NCBI GenBank assembly: GCA_002490725.1
Contig: DKUN01000008.1
Span: 1 to 12,642, forward strand
Reading direction: 5' to 3'
DNA: 12,642 bases
Origin: Porphyromonadaceae bacterium UBA7203
Lineage (GTDB): Bacteria > Bacteroidota > Bacteroidia > Bacteroidales > Muribaculaceae
Shown: in pieces, positions 6,739 through 12,642 of the stretch
Layout: each line of letters starts with the position of its first letter
How positions within the stretch are numbered: position 1 is the stretch's first letter
The notes under the pieces: generated by a model
Told to the model about the DNA's origin: nothing
Databases searched by the model: none
The model's input: only the letters and a program-made list of their open reading frames with translations
Translations under genes and position numbers: made by a program

Positions 6739-7599
6739 ATGCGACGTATTATTCAACAAACTATTCTTGCAGCGGCGACGAGCATGCTGTTTACCATGTG
6801 TGTGGAGAATGATTCCACCCTGTCGGATGTGGCGGTAATCGTTACGCCCGGTCAGGACACTCCGGTGACGCTCCATTCCGGCGAACAGGCGCTTTATACA
6901 GTAAAGCTGTTGACGATTCATGACCATGTGGCGTCGTTGGAAGTCAACTCGTTCGACCCCAAACACGGTCTGGTCAAGTGTCTCGAAATTCCGTGCGGGT
7001 CAAAAGAGTTCACTTATCAGTTCGTTTACGCCGCTCCGGAACTCGACAGACCCCAGTCAGAAATAACATTAACCTTTATCGCAACCGATAATGAGGGCAA
7101 TCAAGCGAGCCTGACCCGCAAGGTCACGGTTGTCAACCGCGTGCTCTCCATTGCCGAGAAGACCGGAATCATTATGTTCGAGCCGGGAACGGGCCTGCCC
7201 GACGCGCTGACGCTGGCCGACGTTTCCCACCCGTTTTCGCTCGCCGATTCGCCTGAGCCCGAGGCCGCCGACATTTACGTGGATCCGTCCACGGGTTTCG
7301 ATGCAATTACATGGCGCAGCAACAGCCGCACCAAATTTCTGCGGGCCAACAATTTCGATTATGCAAGCGCGACTGCCGCCGGCATAACTTCGGTTTTTGC
7401 AAGCTCGGTGGTCGCCGATCATGTTTCGGATATTCAGGTCAATGACATTATTCTTGTCGGTCACGGCGATGTGGCCGAAGGTGTGTTTTATGTTGTGAAC
7501 ATACTGCGCGGCGAATCCGTAGCCGATTGCATGCAGCTCAGCTTTAAAGGAGTCGACGCGGCCGACTTGCCCGCGCCGGAGCCCGAGGGCGACGATTGA
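6739..7599 (+). CDS. Putative Ig-like lipoprotein, function unknown
   Basis: A 286-residue protein. Residues 1-20 are a signal peptide and Cys21 (in LFTMC) is the probable lipidation site, though Met at -1 is atypical for a lipobox. The acidic residues after Cys21 (VEND) recall lipoprotein export signals that send Bacteroidota lipoproteins to the cell surface. Residues ~28-135 look like an Ig/cadherin-type beta-sandwich (VTLHSGEQALYTVKLL, then SEITLTFIATDNEGN and RKVTVVN). The second half (~138-275) is another beta-rich domain with NDIILVGHG and VFYVVNILRG; I do not recognise it. The acidic tail (APEPEGDD) is probably disordered. The ATG lies only 18 nt after the preceding terminator's T-tract and no TAnnTTTG promoter is visible there, so transcription may rely on read-through or an unseen promoter. 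Confidence 0.75.
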   Translation: MRRIIQQTILAAATSMLFTMCVENDSTLSDVAVIVTPGQDTPVTLHSGEQALYTVKLLTIHDHVASLEVNSFDPKHGLVKCLEIPCGSKEFTYQFVYAAPELDRPQSEITLTFIATDNEGNQASLTRKVTVVNRVLSIAEKTGIIMFEPGTGLPDALTLADVSHPFSLADSPEPEAADIYVDPSTGFDAITWRSNSRTKFLRANNFDYASATAAGITSVFASSVVADHVSDIQVNDIILVGHGDVAEGVFYVVNILRGESVADCMQLSFKGVDAADLPAPEPEGDD

Positions 7600-7625
7600 A
7601 AAATAAATAGTGCACTAAAATATAA

Positions 7626-7633
7626 TAGTTTTG
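7626..7633 (+). promoter_or_regulatory. -7-like box TAGTTTTG before a hairpin
   Basis: TAGTTTTG fits TAnnTTTG and lies in an AT-rich stretch after the Ig-like lipoprotein gene. No TTG is found at 17-23 nt; the nearest is 27 nt upstream at 7596-7598. A transcript from here would start at or within the hairpin at 7640-7688. It may serve the SprE/PorW-like gene, a tiny RNA, or be chance. Confidence 0.4.
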
Positions 7634-7639
7634 CGGTGA

Positions 7640-7688
7640 CCGGAAGGCAGGTGTGTGTTAGAGCCTGCTTCTTCCGGCCCGTTTTTTT
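7640..7688 (+). terminator. Rho-independent terminator or attenuator
   Basis: CCGGAAG (7640-7646) pairs with CTTCCGG (7671-7677), and GCAGG (7647-7651) pairs with CCTGC (7664-7668), leaving a two-T bulge. Seven Ts follow at 7682-7688. It most simply ends the Ig-like lipoprotein transcript, but a -7-like box just upstream also allows an attenuator for the gene that begins about 60 nt later. Confidence 0.8.
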
Positions 7689-7745
7689 GTGCGATTTGAC
7701 GCGCGCAGAGCAATTTTTTGGCGGTGGGCCGCGTTAATGAGATGT

Positions 7746-10568
7746 ATGGACCGCATAAGGCGCATAGGAATATGGGCGCTCGTGGCTATGGCCGCGGGCC
7801 TCGTCGCGTCGTGTACGGCCAAGAAAAACACTGCGGCGAGCCGCAAATATCAGGCGTTTATTACTCGCTATAACGTTTACTACAACGGCGACGAGCACTA
7901 TAAAGAAACGCTGGGCGATATGGAAAAGAACTATGAGGACGACTACACGGACTTTCTTTTTCCGCATCCGGCCGAGGCCAAAGGCGCGCCAAAAGCTCCG
8001 CAGCCGAGCGGCGACTTCAAACGCTCGATCGAGAAGGCGCAAAAGGCAATCCAGCTCCACAGCATCAAGAAGCGCCCTAAAAAAAAGAGCGGAAAGCAGA
8101 GCGAGGAGGACAAGCGGTGGCTCAAGCGCGAGGAGTATAACCCGTTTATCCACAACGCGTGGATGATGATGGGCCGAAGCCAGTATCTCAACGGCGACTT
8201 TTCGGGAGCGGCGGCTACGTTTTATTATATTTCGCGCCATTTTTCCTGGCTTCCCGAAACGGTGACGGAGGCCGAACTGTGGCAGGCCCGCAGTTACGTG
8301 GCGTTCGATTGGGTAAACGAGGCCGAAACCATTTTCAAGCGCATCAAGCCTGACCGCCTGACTTCAGGGCGCCTCAAGGCCCTCTATGATTTCGTCGACG
8401 CCGACATAGCGCTCAGACGCAAGGACTATGGCGCGGCAATCGAGCCCCTTGAGCGCACCATCAACCGCACCGGCGGCGCCCAGAAAGTGCGCCTGCGCTT
8501 TCTGCTGGGTCAGTGTCTGGCCCGCGAGGGCCGCAAGGAAGAGGCCTATAAGGCTTTCGGGCAGGCGGCCTCGGGGGGCGGCACGACCTATCGCACCAAA
8601 CTCAACGCACGCATCAAGCAGAGCGAGGTTTATTCGGGCAAGGATATTCGCCCTGAGGTGCGCAGCCTGATGCGCATGACATCGCTTGACCGCAACAAGC
8701 CCTATCTCGACCAGATTTATTATGCCATAGGCAATCTTTACCTGAGCCGCGGCGACACGGCCAATGCCATTGATAACTATGTGCTCGCGGCCGAAAAATC
8801 GGAGCGCAACGGAATCGAGAAGGCCATAAACAATATTGCTCTCGGGCAGCTCTACTTCGGGCGCGGCCGCTACGACCTGGCGCAGCCGCGGTTTTCGGAG
8901 GCGGTGCCGCTGCTGCCCGAGACGTTCGATGACTACGCGCTGCTGAAGCGCCGCTCCGACGTGCTCGATGAGCTGGCGGTTTATTCGCAGAACGTCGTGT
9001 TGCAGGACTCGCTGCTGCGGCTTGCCGAACTGCCGCGCGATGAGCAGCTCAAGGTAATAAACAAAATCATAGATGACCTGAAAAAGAAAGAAAAGGAAGA
9101 GGCCGAAGAGCAGGCGCGCGCCGACCATGAGGCCGAAGTTGCAGCCAATTCGACCGGCGACAATTCAGCTAATGCGCCGGCTCAGTTCCAGATGGGGTCG
9201 AAAGATGATTCGTGGTATTTCTATAATTCGGCCACGGTTTCGTCGGGTCGCACGGCCTTTCAACGCAAGTGGGGCTCGCGCAGGCTTGAAGATAACTGGC
9301 GCCGACGCAACAAGTCGACATTCTCGTTCGATGATTTTGCCGACAGTTCCTCGCCGGAAGCCGGCGGCGGTGACAATGACGAGGGCAATGGCGGCACGGA
9401 CAATGCCGAACGTTCAGCCGAGGCCGCCGAAGCCGAACGCGCGGCCGATCCGCATTATCCGGAATATTACCTCGCCCAGATTCCGTCGACCGACCAAGAA
9501 AAGCAGACCGCCCACGATATTATCCAGGAGGGTCTGTATTCGATGGGCTCGATTCTGAAGGATAAGCTCGAGGACTTCCCTGCGGCTCAGGTCGAGTGGG
9601 ATAAACTGCTTGAACGATATCCCGACAATGTGTATCGCCTCGATGTTTACTACAACATGTACATCATGCTGATGAGGCTCGGGCGCACATCGGACGCAGA
9701 GAGGTGGCGCGGGCTGATTCTGACCGAATTTGCCGACAGCAAGTATGGCCACGCGCTGCAAAATCCCGACTATATCGAGAATCTGAGGGAGATGCCGGCC
9801 GCCCAGCAGGCTCTATACGACAGGGCCTACGAGGCTTATCTTGACAACGATAATGCGGCGGTTCACGGAGCATATGAAGAGATGATGCGCAAGTATCCGG
9901 TCAGCGACATCATGCCCAAATTCATGTTCCTCCATGCGCTGGCCTATGTCACCGAGAAGAAGCCCGACGAATTTGCCGCGACACTGCGCGAAATGCTTGA
10001 GCGCTATCCGCAAACCGACATTACGCCGGTGGCGTCGGCCTATCTCGTTGGTCTGGCAAACGGACGGCAGCTAAACGAAGGTGTGGCCAACACACGCGGA
10101 ATGCTGTGGGATATACGTCTGGTCAATCCCGGAGACTCTGCGTCGATGGCAGCTGACTCTACCGCCACGGCGTTTGACTTCACCCCCGACGTGTCCCAGT
10201 TGCTCGTGCTCGCCTATCCGACCGACACAATCAGTCCCAACGAGCTGCTTTATCAGGTGGCGCGCCATAACTTCAACTCGTTTGTCGTAAAAGACTTCGA
10301 CCTGGAGCAGATGAATTTCGGACGACTCGGAATGCTGCTTGTAAAGGGCTTTGCCAACGTGGACGAGGCCGAACACTACCGCTCGATTCTCGGCCGCTCG
10401 ACGGTGCTGACACTGCCCGAACAGGTGAAGCCGTTTATCATATCGGAAGATAATTTTGCCAAGCTTATCAACGGGCGGCGCACGCTTGAGGAATATTTCA
10501 GAGCGAGCGGCGATGCGGCCGTAGAGCGCACCGAAGAAGAGATTGTCAGAACGTTACCGCCAGATTGA
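7746..10568 (+). CDS. porW: SprE/PorW-family TPR lipoprotein
   Basis: A 940-residue lipoprotein related to SprE/PorW, which in gliding or T9SS-bearing Bacteroidota is an envelope lipoprotein needed for type IX secretion. Starting at the ATG at 7746, the signal peptide ends in LVASC with lipidated Cys23; an ATG at 7737 is possible, and the GTG at 7689 abuts a terminator and is unlikely. Family hallmarks are the N-terminal SRKYQAFITRYNVYYNG (32-48), TPR repeats (~131-416), a Lys/Glu-rich linker (~440-470), WYFYN (490-494) with KWGSRRLEDNWRRRNK (508-523), more TPR-like helices (~590-780), and a conserved C-terminal SPOR-like region (~826-926) containing NELLYQVARHNFNSFVVKDF. An acidic Gly/Asn-rich insert lies near 532-565. 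It stands alone on the plus strand with no other T9SS gene nearby, so its secretion role here is inferred. Its 3' end overlaps the opposite gene by 23 bp. Confidence 0.85.
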   Translation: MDRIRRIGIWALVAMAAGLVASCTAKKNTAASRKYQAFITRYNVYYNGDEHYKETLGDMEKNYEDDYTDFLFPHPAEAKGAPKAPQPSGDFKRSIEKAQKAIQLHSIKKRPKKKSGKQSEEDKRWLKREEYNPFIHNAWMMMGRSQYLNGDFSGAAATFYYISRHFSWLPETVTEAELWQARSYVAFDWVNEAETIFKRIKPDRLTSGRLKALYDFVDADIALRRKDYGAAIEPLERTINRTGGAQKVRLRFLLGQCLAREGRKEEAYKAFGQAASGGGTTYRTKLNARIKQSEVYSGKDIRPEVRSLMRMTSLDRNKPYLDQIYYAIGNLYLSRGDTANAIDNYVLAAEKSERNGIEKAINNIALGQLYFGRGRYDLAQPRFSEAVPLLPETFDDYALLKRRSDVLDELAVYSQNVVLQDSLLRLAELPRDEQLKVINKIIDDLKKKEKEEAEEQARADHEAEVAANSTGDNSANAPAQFQMGSKDDSWYFYNSATVSSGRTAFQRKWGSRRLEDNWRRRNKSTFSFDDFADSSSPEAGGGDNDEGNGGTDNAERSAEAAEAERAADPHYPEYYLAQIPSTDQEKQTAHDIIQEGLYSMGSILKDKLEDFPAAQVEWDKLLERYPDNVYRLDVYYNMYIMLMRLGRTSDAERWRGLILTEFADSKYGHALQNPDYIENLREMPAAQQALYDRAYEAYLDNDNAAVHGAYEEMMRKYPVSDIMPKFMFLHALAYVTEKKPDEFAATLREMLERYPQTDITPVASAYLVGLANGRQLNEGVANTRGMLWDIRLVNPGDSASMAADSTATAFDFTPDVSQLLVLAYPTDTISPNELLYQVARHNFNSFVVKDFDLEQMNFGRLGMLLVKGFANVDEAEHYRSILGRSTVLTLPEQVKPFIISEDNFAKLINGRRTLEEYFRASGDAAVERTEEEIVRTLPPD

Positions 10569-11370
10569 AGCCGATGCTGCGCCCGGTAATAATCGGTGCG
10601 GACCGGATTTCGAGCTTGTGCGCCTTGGCGGCCTGACGGGCCGGATTGCCGCCGATAAGCCCCACGACTTCATTGACGGGGTCGACCAGAAAGGCAACGA
10701 TATTGCCGACAACCGGAGAGCCGAACAGACAGTAGTTATTGGCCACCAGATAGCGCTTTACTCTGAAGAAGCCCTCGCCCATAGCGCTGCCCACCAATGG
10801 CGTAATGAAAATATCCTGATATGACGGGCGCTCCATGAACGCCTCGATGCCGAACTCCCAGGCAATGGTCGAGATGCAGGCACTGTAGAGCATCGAACCC
10901 CAGAAACTGAATCCGCATGAGCGCGCGGCCATGAAGTAGGCTGCTCCCGAGTAGGGGTGGAGCACGAAGTTAAACATCGGGTTGTCGTGGTCCCACTCGG
11001 GGCCCATTTTCAACACGTGCTTGCGCCAGCGGGTCCAGAGCGGTACGTGATAGAACTCGGCTCGGTTCCAGTTGGTCGCGTCCTCGGGGAGCATCTCCAG
11101 AACAAACAACGATGCCACGTAGCAGCCGCACAGCACGCCGGTGTTGATCCACATCCGTTTCCAGTCGGGATGGCTGAACCCTAATCGGGTGTTTTGCTCC
11201 GGAAAGCAGTAAATAGACTTGACCGGCCGCTCAAGCGGATGCATCGTGTTGGCCGGAAAAAGCGTCTCGGTGTCGACCGGCACAGGCACAGTGTCGGGCA
11301 TTGACGGCGACTGTGCCTTGGCCGTCATGGCAGTGCAGAATATGATGATAACAATAAACAGTCGGGCCAT
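10546..11370 (-). CDS. DUF3943 domain protein
   Basis: A 274-residue exported protein. The start at 11370 gives a clean signal peptide (MARLFIVIIIFCTAMTAKAQ); the same frame stays open further upstream but that part overlaps the divergent gene and its promoter. After a Pro-rich spacer comes a hydrophobic segment (~76-92), then the DUF3943-like core: WDHDNPMFNFVLHPYSGAAY (126-145), MAARSCGF, IAWEFGIEAFMERPSYQD (169-186), FITPLVGSAMGEGFFR (188-203). Clustered conserved His, Asp and Glu residues suggest a membrane-associated protein, possibly an enzyme, but no function is established to my knowledge. C-terminal ITGRSIGFNLAVTF could be a final beta-strand. It converges with the SprE/PorW-like gene with a 23-bp overlap and has no terminator between them. 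Confidence 0.85.
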   Translation of the reverse strand: MARLFIVIIIFCTAMTAKAQSPSMPDTVPVPVDTETLFPANTMHPLERPVKSIYCFPEQNTRLGFSHPDWKRMWINTGVLCGCYVASLFVLEMLPEDATNWNRAEFYHVPLWTRWRKHVLKMGPEWDHDNPMFNFVLHPYSGAAYFMAARSCGFSFWGSMLYSACISTIAWEFGIEAFMERPSYQDIFITPLVGSAMGEGFFRVKRYLVANNYCLFGSPVVGNIVAFLVDPVNEVVGLIGGNPARQAAKAHKLEIRSAPIITGRSIGFNLAVTF

Positions 11371-11387
11371 GAGTGAAAATAAATAAT

Positions 11388-11395
11388 GAAACGTA
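11388..11395 (-). promoter_or_regulatory. Possible -7 box for the DUF3943 gene
   Basis: On the minus strand TACGTTTC matches TAnnTTTG except for the last base and lies 17 nt before the ATG at 11370. No well-spaced TTG accompanies it, so the call is weak. Confidence 0.25.
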
Positions 11396-11428
11396 GTCAA
11401 TCCTACAACAAAAAAATGGAGCCGATGG

Positions 11429-11459
11429 TTGCGTAATTTTTCAAATTTAATTATCTTTG
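11429..11459 (+). promoter_or_regulatory. Bacteroidota-type promoter of the acyltransferase gene
   Basis: TTG (11429-11431), a 20-nt spacer and TATCTTTG (11452-11459) match the TTG / TAnnTTTG consensus. The box ends only 4 nt before the ATG at 11464, so the transcript would be leaderless or nearly so. Confidence 0.75.
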
Positions 11460-11463
11460 TGGC

Positions 11464-12555
11464 ATGACTCATACAATTACCCCGAACAGCAATCGCCTTG
11501 CTTCGCTCGACATATTGCGAGGCTTTGACCTTTTCATGCTCCTCTTTCTTCAACCCGTGCTCGTTTCCGTCTCCAGGGTCTATAGTGCCCCGTGGTTTGA
11601 CTCGGTCATGTATCAGCTTGACCATGAGCCGTGGGAGGGCTTCCGTTGCTGGGACCTCGTTATGCCTCTCTTCCTCTTTATGGTCGGTGCGGCCATGCCT
11701 TTCTCGTTTGCAAAGTATCGCACCGATAAAGGCGCGCGTGGCGATGTCTACAAGCGCATAGCCCGAAGGGTAGCGCTGCTGTTTCTGTTCGGCATGATTG
11801 TTCAGGGCAACCTGCTCGGCTTCGATTTCGGGCAACTGTATATTTACAGCAACACTCTGCAGGCCATTGCCATGGGTTATCTGATTTCAGCCATAATATT
11901 GCTGAACTGCTCCGTGCGCATGCAGGTCGTTTGGACTTTCCTGCTGATGGTCATCTACTCCGTGCCGATGGCGCTGTTTGGCGACTGGAGTGTTGAAGGC
12001 AACTTCGCCTATATCGTAGACCAGTCGATATATGGCCGCTTCCACGGCGATCCGGCCTATACATGGCTTTGGAGTTCACTCACATTCGGTTCGACCGTCA
12101 TGTTCGGCGCCCTGGCCGGCCAGCTGATGAGAAATACGCGCCGTCTGCCCCGCACCCGCATTGCCGCACTCCTTGCCGCCGGTGCAATTACACTCATAGC
12201 CCTCGGCTTGCTGCTGAGCCTGGTGGAGCCGATAATCAAACACATCTGGACGTCTTCGATGACCCTTTATGCGTCAGGCCTCTGCATGCTGCTCATGGCG
12301 CTGACATACTGGTGGGTCGACGCCAAGGGCCACTCGCGCGGCCTCAACTGGCTTAAAATATATGGCATGAACCCGATTACGGCCTACATACTCGGCGAGG
12401 TCATCAACTTCCGCAGCATAGTCCACTCGGTCAGCTACGGCCTCCAGCCGCATTTGGCGGACTGGTATCCTGTATGGCTTACGTTCGGCAACTTCTTTAT
12501 CCTCTTTCTGCTGCTGAGATTCATGTATAAACACAAAATTTTCCTCAAAATTTAA
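11464..12555 (+). CDS. DUF5009 / HGSNAT-like multipass acyltransferase
   Basis: A 363-residue integral membrane protein with about ten hydrophobic segments, related to the COG4299/DUF5009 family and to human heparan-alpha-glucosaminide N-acetyltransferase, which moves acetyl groups from cytosolic acetyl-CoA across a membrane to a sugar amine. Visible hallmarks are RLASLDILRGFDLFMLL (11-27) at the first helix, HEPWEGFRCWDLVMPLFLFMVG (54-75) with His54 as the probable acetyl-accepting residue, and a C-terminal WLKIYGMNPITAYILGEVI region. Length is normal. The sugar acceptor in bacteria is unknown; surface or periplasmic glycan is likely. The only plausible start is the ATG at 11464, since the next Met is already inside the conserved first helix. 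The gene is divergent from the DUF3943 gene, sharing a 93-bp intergenic region. Confidence 0.9.
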   Translation: MTHTITPNSNRLASLDILRGFDLFMLLFLQPVLVSVSRVYSAPWFDSVMYQLDHEPWEGFRCWDLVMPLFLFMVGAAMPFSFAKYRTDKGARGDVYKRIARRVALLFLFGMIVQGNLLGFDFGQLYIYSNTLQAIAMGYLISAIILLNCSVRMQVVWTFLLMVIYSVPMALFGDWSVEGNFAYIVDQSIYGRFHGDPAYTWLWSSLTFGSTVMFGALAGQLMRNTRRLPRTRIAALLAAGAITLIALGLLLSLVEPIIKHIWTSSMTLYASGLCMLLMALTYWWVDAKGHSRGLNWLKIYGMNPITAYILGEVINFRSIVHSVSYGLQPHLADWYPVWLTFGNFFILFLLLRFMYKHKIFLKI

Positions 12556-12572
12556 AAAAATCGGCAAAACAC

Positions 12573-12603
12573 TTGCACAATTCAAAAATACTCACTAACT
12601 TTG
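12573..12603 (+). promoter_or_regulatory. Promoter of the tRNA gene
   Basis: TTG (12573-12575), a 20-nt spacer and TAACTTTG (12596-12603) form a perfect promoter. The mature tRNA begins at 12623, giving a 5' leader of about 10-15 nt. Confidence 0.8.
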
Positions 12604-12622
12604 CACCGCAAAACAACCCAAT

Positions 12623-12642
12623 GGGGTATTAGCTCATCTGGC
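12623..12642 (+). tRNA. tRNA gene, 5' end only
   Basis: The last 20 nt, GGGGTATTAGCTCATCTGGC, read as a 7-nt acceptor strand (GGGGTAT), TA at positions 8-9 with the universal T8, and a D-stem beginning GCTC with D-loop A-C-TGG. The gene runs off the window, so the anticodon is not visible; similar 5' ends occur on alanine tRNAs, but the isotype cannot be decided here. A promoter lies immediately upstream. Confidence 0.8.

Noticed and set aside
7689..7745. GTG start at 7689 for the SprE/PorW-like protein
   Set aside because: It touches the T-tract of a terminator and would place 19 extra residues before a complete lipoprotein signal peptide that starts at 7746.
8364..9128. Open frame of 254 codons on the minus strand
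   Set aside because: It lies wholly inside the SprE/PorW-like gene, whose protein has clear family motifs; the antisense translation shows no recognisable domain and reflects GC-rich codon structure.
11371..11835. Upstream extension of the DUF3943 reading frame to 11835
   Set aside because: It runs through the divergent promoter and into the acyltransferase gene; the signal peptide begins exactly at the ATG at 11370.
1..12642. CRISPR arrays, insertion sequences, phage or toxin-antitoxin genes
   Set aside because: No spaced direct repeats, transposase, integrase or small paired genes of that type were found on either strand.

Overview
The window looks like a stretch of Bacteroidota chromosome, most likely order Bacteroidales. 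Three things support this: promoters of the TTG / TAnnTTTG type with about 20-nt spacers; AT-rich leaders without a clear Shine-Dalgarno sequence; and the gene content (SprE/PorW-like TPR lipoprotein, PD40 protein, DUF3943, DUF5009, Bacteroidota-style lipoproteins). The moderately high GC of the coding DNA would suit a Muribaculaceae-like gut bacterium, but the exact taxon is inference. There is no sign of a phage, insertion sequence, CRISPR array or integrated element.

Left half (83-5309, all minus strand): a tightly packed six-gene operon read right to left from a good promoter at 5340-5370. The order is a secreted PD40 (WD40-like beta-propeller) protein, a PAP2 lipid phosphatase fused through an internal signal-peptide-like segment to a probable outer-membrane beta-barrel, a small nitroreductase, a Rossmann/DUF2520 protein, a KdsC-type Kdo-8-phosphate phosphatase and a Maf nucleotide pyrophosphatase. 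The first four genes are linked by 4-, 4- and 7-nt overlaps, so translation is probably coupled. The theme is cell envelope (Kdo/LPS, lipid phosphate removal) plus nucleotide housekeeping.

Middle (5515-7599, plus strand): divergent from that operon lies a two-gene unit encoding a small outer-membrane beta-barrel and a lipoprotein, closed by a strong rho-independent terminator at 6673-6720. Its promoter has a consensus -7 box but carries a run of nine Gs where the -33 element should be. A separate Ig-like lipoprotein gene follows and ends before a second hairpin/T-tract at 7640-7688.

Right half: a large lipoprotein of the SprE/PorW family (7746-10568) overlaps tail-to-tail by 23 bp with a minus-strand DUF3943 protein (10546-11370). 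Divergent from the latter is a DUF5009/HGSNAT-like multipass acyltransferase (11464-12555), whose promoter sits almost on its start codon. The window ends 20 nt into a tRNA gene with its own promoter. The most notable points are the PAP2-barrel fusion, the poly-G tract in a promoter, the nearly leaderless acyltransferase gene and the T9SS-associated SprE/PorW homologue standing alone. I see no clear new defence or mobile system.
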